A DNA stretch of 64,000 bases from Microbacterium murale (GTDB lineage Bacteria; Actinomycetota; Actinomycetes; Actinomycetales; Microbacteriaceae). A program made the position numbers and the translations under genes. The notes beneath the pieces are model-generated. The model ran no database searches, was not told where the DNA came from, and saw only the letters and a list, made by a program, of their open reading frames with translations. Shown here piece by piece: positions 35,657 to 43,922 of this stretch (position 1 is the stretch's first letter; each line of letters opens with the position of its first letter). The stretch is taken from positions 1,550,001-1,614,000 of the forward strand of contig NZ_JAUSXK010000001.1 in the NCBI RefSeq assembly GCF_030815955.1. The letters run 5' to 3'.

Positions 35657-36585
35657 GCGTCGTCATCGTCGGCAGCATCAACCAGGATGTCGTCGCCCGC
35701 GTCGACCGCATTCCTGCCCCCGGCGAGACGGTGCTCGCGTCATCGCTGGTACGCACGGGCGGAGGGAAGGGCGCCAACCAGGCTGTCGCCGCCCGTCGTG
35801 CAGGAGGATCGGTCGTCGCCTTCGTCGGGGCCGTGGGCACGGACCCGGACGGGGAGACTCTTCGCGGTGCGCTCGTCGCCGACGGCATCGACGTCTCCGG
35901 ACTTTCGCAGGTCGATGGCCCCAGCGGCATGGCACTCATCTCGGTCGATGACACCGCGGAGAACACCATCGTCGTCGTGCCTGGCGCGAATGCGGTGGCC
36001 AGCGCTCTGACGCCGGCGCAGCGTTCGGTCGTGGCGACGGCGCAGGTCGTGCTCACACAGCTGGAGATTCCGATCGCTCTGGTGCGGGAAGCCGCTGCCG
36101 TCCGCGGCGAGCACGCCTGGCATCTACTCAATGCCGCGCCGTCGGCGCCGTTCGTGACGGCCGGTTCCGCACTTCTCCCCTCCGTCGATGTACTCATCGT
36201 CAACGAGCATGAGGCGCTCGACGTCGCAGGCGTGGACGATCTGGAAACGGCCGTCGCCGCACTCGCACCTCGCGTGCGCGCGCTCGTCGTGACGCTCGGC
36301 AGACAGGGGTCGATGATCGTCTGCGGTGCGGAGCGGGTGAACGTTCCCGCATTCGCCGCCGACGCGGTCGACACAACGGGGGCCGGGGACACCTTCTGCG
36401 GCATGTTCGCCGCCACGCTCGCAGCATCCGGTCGTGCGCCGGAGAGCGTCGACGCCGCGTTGCTCGCGGATGCCGCACGCGCGGGAGCAGCAGCGGCCGC
36501 GATCGCCGTGACCCGCACCGGCGCGCAGGATGCGGTGCCGTTCGCGGCGGAGGTCGCCGCGCTGATTGAAAGGACCCACGCATGA
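35653..36585 (+). CDS. PfkB family carbohydrate kinase (ribokinase-like)
   Basis: A 310-residue ribokinase-family kinase. The N-terminal signature GGKGANQAVAARRAGG (about residues 37-52) and the C-terminal active-site motif DTTGAGDTFCGMFAA with the catalytic Asp (about residue 242) are intact. It best resembles ribokinase, so phosphorylation of ribose freed by the preceding glycohydrolase-family proteins is a natural hypothesis. Both ends overlap neighbours by ATGA. Confidence 0.9.
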   Translation: MSVVIVGSINQDVVARVDRIPAPGETVLASSLVRTGGGKGANQAVAARRAGGSVVAFVGAVGTDPDGETLRGALVADGIDVSGLSQVDGPSGMALISVDDTAENTIVVVPGANAVASALTPAQRSVVATAQVVLTQLEIPIALVREAAAVRGEHAWHLLNAAPSAPFVTAGSALLPSVDVLIVNEHEALDVAGVDDLETAVAALAPRVRALVVTLGRQGSMIVCGAERVNVPAFAADAVDTTGAGDTFCGMFAATLAASGRAPESVDAALLADAARAGAAAAAIAVTRTGAQDAVPFAAEVAALIERTHA

Positions 36586-38510
36586 GCGCCGGTTTCGATC
36601 CCCTGCACCCGCGCGAACTGGATCTGCCCACGCCGGTGCCGCTCGACATCGACCTCACCACTGGCGACGCCGCGACCGCACTCGACGACGCCAAGATCTT
36701 CGCGGCACCGTCCGATCCTGCCGACCTCGAACGGTGGCGGACGCAGCTCACCGCCTGGCGAGAAGGCGCGAGACAGCGCCATGGTGAACCGACCCGATAC
36801 GACGATCCGGCATCGGCATGGGCCAGCAGATGCTTCACCGTGGCGCAGACGTGGCTGTGGGACGAACTGTTCTTCGACTTCGAGGCGCAGCGGTTCACCC
36901 CCGAGCGTTTTCTCGCCGATGCCCGAGAACGCTTCGGCGGTCTCGACGGCGTCGTGCTGTGGCACGCCTATCCTGTGATCGGCATCGACGACCGGAATCA
37001 ATGGGACTTCTACGACGTGCCAGGGCTCGCCGACGTCGCCGCGGAACTGCGCGCGGCCGGCGTCGCAGTGTTCCTCGACTACAACCCCTGGGACACCGGT
37101 ACCCGCCGCGCGGGCGATGACTCCAGTCAGCTCGCCGCGACCGTGCGGCGCCTCGGCGCGGACGGCGTCTTCCTCGACACTCTCAAGAAGGCCGATCCCG
37201 AACTCGTCGCCGCGCTCGACGAGGCACGGCCAGGGATCGGTCTCGAGGGAGAATCGAAACTCGCGACCGAACGGATCGCCGACCACACACTCTCCTGGGC
37301 GCAGTGGTTCGCCGACTCCGACACCCCCGGTGTGCTTCGCGCCCGGTGGTTCGAACGCCGCCACATGCAGCACCACATCCGCCGCTGGCATCGCGATCAC
37401 GCCGCCGAACTCCGCTCAGCCTGGCTCAACGGCGTCGGCGTCATGGTGTGGGAGGTCGTCTTCGGCGCGTGGGTCGGCTGGAACGATCGGGATGCCGCGA
37501 CGCTGCGCCGTATGCTCCCCGTTCAGCGCGGTTTCCACCGCTGGCTCGTCGACGGAGAGTGGACGCCGCTCACCGTGCTCGACGGCGCGGTCGCCGGGTC
37601 CGCCTTCGAGCTCGACGGCGTGACCCTGCTGCTCCTCGCCAACACATCAGAGGACGATGCCGTATACCGTCCTGTCGGCACCGGATGGTCGGCGCTGCAC
37701 GCGGGCGACACCGCCGAGGCGATCACCGTCCCGGCGGGTGGCATCGCCGCCGCGGTGAGGGTCGACCACGGAACCGTCGTCCCGGACGAGCTCGACGCTG
37801 TGCAGGCCGCGCTCGTCGGAGAGACCGTCCACCGCGATGCCTCGTTCGGGCACCGCATCTCACGCCGGGTGGTCGCACCCCGATGGGAAGGCCCGGTCGA
37901 GCCGACCTCATTCCGCTCCGTCGCGGTACCCGCCGGCGAGTACACGCTCACCGTGCGATTCCGGATGAGGGAGACCGGCATGTACGACGGCGCACCCTAC
38001 GTCGACGAGTGGAAGCCGCTCCCGCCACGACTGCACGATCAGCGCACCCTCGACCGGACGGTGGTCGTCGCGCAGCCGGTGCAGATCGCTGCTGCCGAAG
38101 TGAGCGAAGCCGAGTACGCCCGATTCCTCGAGGCGATCGGAGAAGTCGCGGATGGCCGTGACCCAGACCGCCCGGTGACGAATGTCACGTTCGCCCGTGC
38201 CCGCGAGTACGCTGCCTGGGCCGGGGGACGACTCCCCACCGAAGACGAGTGGCAGCTCGCGGCGACCCGGACGGGCTTCATCCGACGCTCCCCCGAGGTC
38301 TGGAACTGGACCGAGTCGGAGCATTCGGACGGCCGCACCCGTTTCGTCATGCTCAAGGGTGGCAGCGCCCACCGCAGCGAGGGCTCGGACTGGTACTTCG
38401 ACGGTGGTGTGAAGCCACCGGAGTTCAGCGCCAAGCTGCTGTTGCCCGGTCTCGGACAGGATGCGTCGCCGTCGATCGGCTTCCGCATCTGCATCGAGGA
38501 CAGGCCGTGA
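36582..38510 (+). CDS. Glycosidase-like TIM-barrel protein fused to an FGE/sulfatase-modifying-factor-like domain
   Basis: A 642-residue protein. The N-terminal ~330 residues look like a TIM-barrel glycosidase: VVLWHAYPVIGIDD, VAVFLDYNPWDTG, GVFLDTLKKADPE (a possible catalytic Asp) and a following GLEGES. A beta-rich middle follows. The last ~150 residues match the formylglycine-generating-enzyme fold (VSEAEYARFLEAIG, PVTNVTFARAREYAAWAGG, RLPTEDEW, GGSAHR, SIGFRIC), but the paired copper-binding cysteines are missing, so a binding rather than oxidase role is likely. No signal peptide is seen. The substrate is unknown. Confidence 0.75.
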   Translation: MSAGFDPLHPRELDLPTPVPLDIDLTTGDAATALDDAKIFAAPSDPADLERWRTQLTAWREGARQRHGEPTRYDDPASAWASRCFTVAQTWLWDELFFDFEAQRFTPERFLADARERFGGLDGVVLWHAYPVIGIDDRNQWDFYDVPGLADVAAELRAAGVAVFLDYNPWDTGTRRAGDDSSQLAATVRRLGADGVFLDTLKKADPELVAALDEARPGIGLEGESKLATERIADHTLSWAQWFADSDTPGVLRARWFERRHMQHHIRRWHRDHAAELRSAWLNGVGVMVWEVVFGAWVGWNDRDAATLRRMLPVQRGFHRWLVDGEWTPLTVLDGAVAGSAFELDGVTLLLLANTSEDDAVYRPVGTGWSALHAGDTAEAITVPAGGIAAAVRVDHGTVVPDELDAVQAALVGETVHRDASFGHRISRRVVAPRWEGPVEPTSFRSVAVPAGEYTLTVRFRMRETGMYDGAPYVDEWKPLPPRLHDQRTLDRTVVVAQPVQIAAAEVSEAEYARFLEAIGEVADGRDPDRPVTNVTFARAREYAAWAGGRLPTEDEWQLAATRTGFIRRSPEVWNWTESEHSDGRTRFVMLKGGSAHRSEGSDWYFDGGVKPPEFSAKLLLPGLGQDASPSIGFRICIEDRP

Positions 38511-39694
38511 GCGCACTCGAGGGCCTTCGGGTCGTGGACGCCTCGACCCTGTTCGCCGGTCCGATGGCTGCGATGCATCTGGGTGACATGGGCGCGGACG
38601 TGATCAAGGTCGAGCATCCGAATCGGCCCGACCCGGCGCGCGGTCACGGACCGAGCAAGGATGGGCAGAACCTCTGGTGGAAGACGCTCGGTCGCAACAA
38701 GCGCACCGTGGCGATCGATCTGCACACCGACGGCGGGCGCGATGCGTTCCTGCGTCTCGCCCGAACCGCCGACGTCGTGATCGAGAACTTCCGACCAGGC
38801 ACGCTCGAACGCTGGGGCCTCGACTACGCCGCGCTCTCCGTGGAGAATCCAGGGCTGGTGCTCGCTCGCGTGACCGGGTTCGGACAGATCGGGCCGTACC
38901 GGCGCCGGCCGGGATTCGGCACGCTTGCGGAGGCGATGAGCGGGTTCGCCTCCTCCACCGGTGAGCCGGACGGTCCACCGACACTCCCCCCGTTCGGTCT
39001 CGCAGACGGGATCGCATCGCTCGCGACGGCCTATGCGATCATGGTCGCTCTGCATGCTCGTGACCGGGACGGCAAGGGGCAGGAGGTCGACGTCGCCATC
39101 ATCGAACCGATCCTCGCGATGCTCGGCCCCCAGATCACCCGATGGGATCAGCTGGGCACCGTGCAGCCGCGAACCGGAAACCGCTCCGTGAACAACGCGC
39201 CCCGCAACGCTTACCGCACGGCCGACGGCTCCTGGGTCGCGGTGTCGACGAGCGCGCAGTCCATCGCCGAACGCGTCGTCACGCTAGTCGGTCGACCCGA
39301 ACTGGCCGATGAACCGTGGTTCGCGACCGGGGCTGCCCGCGCAGAGCACGCCGACCTCCTCGATGATGCTGTCGGCTCATGGATCGCCCAGCGCTCCCGT
39401 GACGAGGTCGTCGCCGCGTTCGAGGCGGCCGATGCTGCGGTCGCACCGATCTACGATCCGTCCGACATCGTCGCCGATCCGCAGTTCAACGCGCTCGGCA
39501 CCATCCACCGCATCCACGATGCCGATCTCGGCGAGATCGCGATGCAGGGCCCGCTGTTCCGGCTCTCGCAGGATGACGCGACGATCGGGTTCACCGGTCG
39601 TGCCCACGGTGCGGACACGGATGCCGTGCTGGTGGAGCTGGGATACTCCGACGACGAGCTCACGGCACTGCGCGAGGAAGGAAGCATCGGATGA
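38507..39694 (+). CDS. CaiB/BaiF family III CoA-transferase
   Basis: A 395-residue formyl-CoA-transferase-family enzyme that moves CoA between carboxylic acids. LEGLRVVDASTLFAGPMAA, DVIKVEHPNRPDP and VIENFRPGTLERWGLDY are typical. The catalytic Asp is probably in FGLADGIASLATA (about residue 168). GTG at 38507 overlaps the previous stop. It is coupled by ATGA to a CitE-like lyase, so the pair could activate and cleave a hydroxy-acid, such as a malate- or citramalate-like compound. Confidence 0.9.
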   Translation: MSALEGLRVVDASTLFAGPMAAMHLGDMGADVIKVEHPNRPDPARGHGPSKDGQNLWWKTLGRNKRTVAIDLHTDGGRDAFLRLARTADVVIENFRPGTLERWGLDYAALSVENPGLVLARVTGFGQIGPYRRRPGFGTLAEAMSGFASSTGEPDGPPTLPPFGLADGIASLATAYAIMVALHARDRDGKGQEVDVAIIEPILAMLGPQITRWDQLGTVQPRTGNRSVNNAPRNAYRTADGSWVAVSTSAQSIAERVVTLVGRPELADEPWFATGAARAEHADLLDDAVGSWIAQRSRDEVVAAFEAADAAVAPIYDPSDIVADPQFNALGTIHRIHDADLGEIAMQGPLFRLSQDDATIGFTGRAHGADTDAVLVELGYSDDELTALREEGSIG

Positions 39695-40536
39695 CGCGAT
39701 CGATCATCGTCGCGCTGTACGCACCAGCCGATCGGCCCGAACGTTTCGAGAAGGCGCTGAACGCGGGGGCGGATGTCGTGATCGTCGACCTCGAGGATGC
39801 CGTCGCGGCATCGCACAAGGCGGATGCCCGCGCGGCGCTCACCGACTTCGCGGCGGTGTGGGAGGCCTGCGGTGCGAATGCGCCCGCGGTGCAGGTGCGG
39901 GTCAACGGCATCGGATCACGTTCGCACGACGCCGATCTCGCGGCGGTGGACGCGCTGCCGGTCGCATTCGGGGTGCGCCTGCCGAAGACGCAATCTTCCG
40001 AGGATGTCGACGCACTCCGTGCCGCGTTGCCCGGCCGCGAGGTGCACGCGCTCCTCGAGTCGGCGCTCTCGATCGAGCGCGCGTTCGAGATCGCCTGCTC
40101 TGGTGTCTCCTCGATAGCGACGGGTGAAGCAGATCTACGGGCCGAGCTCGGCGTTCCCGCAGGACCGGAGGGCGAGGCGGGACTGGCCTGGTCGCGCAGT
40201 CGCATCGTCAATGCCGCAGCCGCGGCGGGGCTGCCCGCTCCTCTGATGGCGGTGTTCGCCGGTGTCGCCGATCTCGATGGCCTTGAGGCGAGCTGCCGCG
40301 CCGGCCGCGCTCTCGGCTTCGCCGGCCGCACCGCCGTGCATCCGCGTCAGCTTGACGTCATTCGCCGAGTCTTCACACCGGATGCCACGGAGATCGCCCG
40401 TGCGCAGAGCATCGTCGACCGCGTGCGCTCTGCCGCGGCGGACGGCACCGGCGCCTTCGTTCTCGAAGACGGAACCTTCATCGACATCGCAATGGTGCGT
40501 GCTGCCGAGCGGGTGCTTGCCAGCACGCGGCGCTAG
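39691..40536 (+). CDS. HpcH/HpaI aldolase / CitE-like lyase
   Basis: A 281-residue TIM-barrel lyase. VVIVDLEDAVAASHKADAR (about residues 30-48) carries the metal-binding Glu/Asp pair, and LLESALSIERAFEI and GEADLRAELG the others. CitE-like proteins cleave malyl-, citramalyl- or related CoA thioesters. Coupling to the CoA-transferase supports that. It ends the long operon; its stop codon lies in a CTAG shared with the stop of the convergent methyltransferase gene. Confidence 0.88.
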   Translation: MTRSIIVALYAPADRPERFEKALNAGADVVIVDLEDAVAASHKADARAALTDFAAVWEACGANAPAVQVRVNGIGSRSHDADLAAVDALPVAFGVRLPKTQSSEDVDALRAALPGREVHALLESALSIERAFEIACSGVSSIATGEADLRAELGVPAGPEGEAGLAWSRSRIVNAAAAAGLPAPLMAVFAGVADLDGLEASCRAGRALGFAGRTAVHPRQLDVIRRVFTPDATEIARAQSIVDRVRSAAADGTGAFVLEDGTFIDIAMVRAAERVLASTRR

Positions 40537-41132
40537 AGCTCGCTCTCCTCTAAGGGCACGAAGCTGTAGCGCCCGGCATCCGCTCTCCTGTGCGGGATGC
40601 CACCGCGAATGTCAACGACCGTCATCACACCCGCGACCGGCACGACGAGTCGGCCGCCCTCGGCGAGTTGCGCCTCAAGGCGCACCGGAACGGTCGTCGC
40701 CTGCGCGGATACCAGGATGCGGTCGAACGGTGCCTCCTCGGGAAGACCCAGCACGCCGGGGATGGCTTCCCTGATGTCAGCGCGAGCCCCTGTCTCTGCG
40801 AGGCGCTCGCGCCCGTAGCTCACGAGCTGCGGAACCAGCTCGACGCCGATGACCGTGCCCTCCGGGCCGACCATCGTGCTCAGTATGGCGGTCGTCCATC
40901 CCGAGCCGCTTCCGACATCGAGCACGCGATCGCCGGGTTGCACGTCGAGCAGCGCCAGCATCCTCGCCACCGTCGACGGCTGCGAGTTCGTCGAGTCCCA
41001 GCCGATCATCACCGGGTGGTCGGCGTCTGCCAAGTGACGCAACTCTTCGGGCAGGAAATCTGCCCGCGGCGTGGACGACATCGCCGCGCGTACACGGGTC
41101 TCTGTGCCGGGGTCCACTCTGATCGCAGACAT
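40533..41132 (-). CDS. pcm: Protein-L-isoaspartate O-methyltransferase
   Basis: A 199-residue SAM-dependent methyltransferase that starts repair of isoaspartyl damage. The SAM motif VLDVGSGSGWTTAILSTMVG, VIGVELVPQLVSYGRE and the substrate region GWDSTNSQPSTVARML are present. ATG at 41132 gives MSAIRVDPGTETRV; the frame is open upstream but codes for non-homologous sequence. It is convergent with the CitE-like gene, both stops lying in CTAG. Confidence 0.9.
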   Translation of the reverse strand: MSAIRVDPGTETRVRAAMSSTPRADFLPEELRHLADADHPVMIGWDSTNSQPSTVARMLALLDVQPGDRVLDVGSGSGWTTAILSTMVGPEGTVIGVELVPQLVSYGRERLAETGARADIREAIPGVLGLPEEAPFDRILVSAQATTVPVRLEAQLAEGGRLVVPVAGVMTVVDIRGGIPHRRADAGRYSFVPLEESEL

Positions 41133-41281
41133 GATTCGACGGTACGCCGGAGGACCTTGCGGTGCCAGGTTGCGCCGCCACTGTTCCTCCACAGGTCGGG
41201 GGTCTGGGGTGGTTATCCACGGGTCGTGAATGTGGTCTGATCTGGGGTTTAAATGTCGGTGGCCCTGGGTTGAATGGGGGT

Positions 41282-42916
41282 ATGGCATCACTGGTGGAGG
41301 AGTTGGAGAGCATCGATCGGTTGTTGGCCGATGCGATGGGTTCCTCCGGTGCGGGTGGCGGTGCAGATGGCGGGGTACGCTTCGCGAACGACACCGAACT
41401 GTTGGATGTGATGCAGGTGTTGGGGCGTGTGCAGCGACGCCTGGATGGTGCGATCGTCGCGGTGACAGACCAGGTCGTGGAGCGGGATCACGTGGAGCGT
41501 GATGCACGTTTCTCGACCAGGGCGGGATGCCGTGATGCGGCAGAAGTGCTGCGACGCACGCTGCTCGTTGATGGGCCTGCCGCACGCCGCTATGTGACCG
41601 CGGCCGGGGCGGTGCGTCGGGAGCAGGACATCACCTCGGGGGCGTTGTTGCCGGGGAAGTTCCCTGAGTTGACTGCGGCTCTGGCGGACGGATTCTTGTC
41701 TGTGGGCGGGTTCTCGGCGTGCACGGTCCCGTTGCAGAAAGCGACCCGGATCGGGGTTGCAGATCGCCTGGCGGCGGATGCGGTGCTGGCACGCTTCGCG
41801 TCAGGGCTGCCGTTGGACGGCACGGATCCGGGAGACGGTGAGCGTGGGCCGTTGCCGACGACGGATGAACTCGCCGCCCTGGTCGCGCATATCGTGGCCC
41901 GGTTGGATCCGGATGGCGCCGAGCCATCGGATCGGGCCGGGAAGCGCCGCCGGCATTTCACGATCGGGAAACTCCGCGACGGGTCCGTGCCGGTGCGGGG
42001 AGAGCTGCTGCCGGAAGTCGCGGCACAGTTGCAGAAACTCATCGATAGCCTGATGAACCCGAAAGCCGAAGACAAAGCAAGTGCCGGGAGCGGCACGGTG
42101 CGGTTCCGGCCGTCCGACGACGACGGTGACGGGGACCGCGGCGACGGTGAGGGTCTCAGTGACGCGGACTTGGATGCGAAGTACGCCTCCAGCAGCAGCA
42201 CCGAGTACGGGGCGAGGGAGCATTCGGATCGTGCGGACGGGCTCGAACCCCACAAAGCGAAAGCCCCGCCCGCAGGCGGGGCGGATCTGCGCACGCACGC
42301 CCAGAAACGCCACGACGCGTTCGCGACCGTACTGATGGTCGCCGCCGCATCCGGAGGCATGCCCACCCTCGGTGGGGCTGCACCGACGCTGGTCGTCTCC
42401 ATCACCGCAGAAGACTTCGCCCACCGCACCGGACGGGCCAAAGTCGAAGGCGCCGGATACGACGTCCCGCTCGGCTCCGCCGACCACGCCGGGTGCGCGG
42501 GCGGGATCCAACGTGTCCTGTTCGATGACAAGGGTGCGATCGTCGGAATCAGCACCAGCGCACGCCTGTTCAACGCGACCCAACGACGGGCGATCGTGCT
42601 CCGCGACCGCGAATGCCTCATCCCCGGCTGCCACATCCCCGCCGAATGGTGCGAGATCCACCACGTCCAAGAACACGCCCACGGCGGCCCCACCCACACC
42701 AGCAACGGCGTGCCCCTGTGCTGGCACCACCACCGCACCCTCGACGACGGCATCTGGAGGATCCGAATGCGTGACGGACTCCCTGAAATCCGCGGCCCTG
42801 GTTGGTGGGACCCCTACGCCAAATGGCGATCCCCACACCTCGACTACACCGTCGTCGACAACGCCCTCAACCACGAACGAGAACGCGAACGAGAACCCGC
42901 ATGGAACACCTGGTGA
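41282..42916 (+). CDS. DUF222/HNH endonuclease domain protein (13E12 type)
   Basis: A 544-residue protein of the actinobacterial 13E12 repeat group. The N-terminal two-thirds is DUF222 (LLDVMQVLGRVQRRLDGAIV, FSTRAGCRDAAEVLRR), interrupted at about residues 275-330 by an acidic, low-complexity stretch. The HNH nuclease motif is near residue 445: RDRECLIPGCHIPAEWCEIH, then HVQEHAHGG and CWHHHRTL. These proteins occur in many copies per genome; their role is not known, although mobility-linked nuclease activity is often suggested. ATG at 41282 is the first good start. Confidence 0.88.
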   Translation: MASLVEELESIDRLLADAMGSSGAGGGADGGVRFANDTELLDVMQVLGRVQRRLDGAIVAVTDQVVERDHVERDARFSTRAGCRDAAEVLRRTLLVDGPAARRYVTAAGAVRREQDITSGALLPGKFPELTAALADGFLSVGGFSACTVPLQKATRIGVADRLAADAVLARFASGLPLDGTDPGDGERGPLPTTDELAALVAHIVARLDPDGAEPSDRAGKRRRHFTIGKLRDGSVPVRGELLPEVAAQLQKLIDSLMNPKAEDKASAGSGTVRFRPSDDDGDGDRGDGEGLSDADLDAKYASSSSTEYGAREHSDRADGLEPHKAKAPPAGGADLRTHAQKRHDAFATVLMVAAASGGMPTLGGAAPTLVVSITAEDFAHRTGRAKVEGAGYDVPLGSADHAGCAGGIQRVLFDDKGAIVGISTSARLFNATQRRAIVLRDRECLIPGCHIPAEWCEIHHVQEHAHGGPTHTSNGVPLCWHHHRTLDDGIWRIRMRDGLPEIRGPGWWDPYAKWRSPHLDYTVVDNALNHEREREREPAWNTW

Positions 42917-42937
42917 TCGCCGACTGTTGGTCCTGTC

Positions 42938-43702
42938 ATGCTGCAGCCGACTGATATCGATGTCGTCGTGTTCGACGTGCTGGGGACTCTCGTCGATGAG
43001 CCGACGGGGTTGCGAACAGCGATTCACGAGGCGATTCCCGACGCCGACGCCCGGCACGCGCAGGCTCTGGCAGAGAGTTGGCAGGGCTTCGTCGCCGATC
43101 AGCAGGCCGAGATCGCCGAAGGACGCCGCGCGTACGTCGACTCCGAAGTACTCGATGCAGAAGCTGCTCACCATGTTCTCGACGACGCAGCAGCGCTGGG
43201 TCTTCCTGCGGCATCTGGCGTTGCGACAACATCCGGCACCTCGGCAAACCCAGCGGCGACGCACGCAGCGGGCGCACCCTCCGAGGCCGTTGCGCACCTT
43301 GCGACCGCGAGCAGGTGCCTCCCAGCGTGGCCGGATTCCGTCGCCGGACTCGAGCGCATCGCCGCACTACGGCCGGTGCTCGCACTATCCAACGCCGCGC
43401 CGACGACGCTCCTCCACCTCGCCGCGCGTACCGGCCTGCGTTGGCACCACGCCGTCACCGCCCACGACGTCGCCGCCTACAAACCAGCACCGGCGCTCTA
43501 TCAGCGCGCTGTGCAGGTCGCCGACCGCCCACCCGAGAGGATCCTCATGGTCGCCGCACACGCATGTGATCTGCGCGCCGCGCAGGATGCCGGCATGCGC
43601 ACCTGCTACGTCGACCGGCCGGTAGGTGACCCACCCACAGCATCCGATCACTTCGATGCGGCCGTCGCCGGACTGGACGAGCTCGTCGCCGGCCTCCGGT
43701 AA
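42938..43702 (+). CDS. HAD superfamily hydrolase (haloacid dehalogenase-like)
   Basis: A 254-residue HAD protein. The nucleophile Asp is in VVFDVLGTLVDEP (residue 12), motif II in PVLALSNAAP, the Lys in AAYKPAPALYQRA and the final acidic motif in MVAAHACDLRAAQDAG, where the usual Asp is partly changed. The sequence AASGVATTSGTSANPAATHA, in the cap region, is an Ala/Thr/Ser-rich insertion of about 35 residues. It follows the HNH gene by 21 bp. The substrate is unknown. Confidence 0.8.
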   Translation: MLQPTDIDVVVFDVLGTLVDEPTGLRTAIHEAIPDADARHAQALAESWQGFVADQQAEIAEGRRAYVDSEVLDAEAAHHVLDDAAALGLPAASGVATTSGTSANPAATHAAGAPSEAVAHLATASRCLPAWPDSVAGLERIAALRPVLALSNAAPTTLLHLAARTGLRWHHAVTAHDVAAYKPAPALYQRAVQVADRPPERILMVAAHACDLRAAQDAGMRTCYVDRPVGDPPTASDHFDAAVAGLDELVAGLR

Positions 43703-43721
43703 TGTTCCCCATGAACACACA

Positions 43722-43847
43722 CGTGCTCCGGGGTCGGTGAAATTCCGAACCGGCGGTCATAGTCCGCGACCCGCAGCTCTTCGGAGCTTCGGTTGAACCG
43801 GTGGAATTCCGGTACCGACAGTCACAGTCTGGATGGGAGAAGCACAG
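43722..43847 (+). ncRNA. FMN riboswitch (RFN element)
   Basis: The conserved RFN sequence is visible in order: GGGTCGGTGAAATTCCGAAC, CGGCGGTCATAGTCCGCGAC, a variable arm with a CTCTTCGGAG hairpin, GAACCGGTGGAATTCCGGT, ACCGACAGTCACAGTC and TGGATGGGAGAAGCAC. The closing stem pairs GTGCT (43723-43727) with AGCAC (43841-43845). It lies upstream of a riboflavin transporter gene, the expected target, so FMN should turn the gene off. Confidence 0.96.
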
Positions 43848-43853
43848 CGTGAG

Positions 43854-43918
43854 CCGTGCGCGACAGCGCGCACGGTGGCGCACCGCATCCTCCTCGGCAG
43901 CATCAATGCCGAATGGAG
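43854..43918 (+). promoter_or_regulatory. Expression platform of the FMN riboswitch: two hairpins, one covering the ribM ribosome binding site
   Basis: CCGTGCGCG (43854-43862) and CGCGCACGG (43867-43875) form a perfect 9-bp stem with an ACAG loop. Next, CTCC-TCGGC (43890-43898) can pair with GCCGA (43908-43912) and GGAG (43915-43918), with a 2-nt bulge; GGAG is the Shine-Dalgarno sequence of ribM, 4 bp before its ATG. No U-tract follows either stem, so control of translation rather than intrinsic termination is the better reading. Confidence 0.65.
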
Positions 43919-43922
43919 AACG

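Noticed and set aside
36582..38510. Active sulfatase-maturing enzyme
   Set aside because: The FGE-like domain lacks the required cysteine pair and no sulfatase gene is present in the window.
28855..40536. ADP-ribosylglycohydrolase genes as part of a toxin-antitoxin (DarTG/DraT-DraG) defence system
   Set aside because: No ADP-ribosyltransferase gene is nearby and the setting is a LacI-controlled sugar-uptake operon.
41213..41221. DnaA-box-like TTATCCACG upstream of the HNH gene
   Set aside because: Single copy with one mismatch and no origin features; expected by chance.
41282..42916. The HNH protein as part of a mobile intron or insertion element
   Set aside because: It is a full-length DUF222/HNH protein of a large chromosomal family; no terminal repeats or intron structure flank it.
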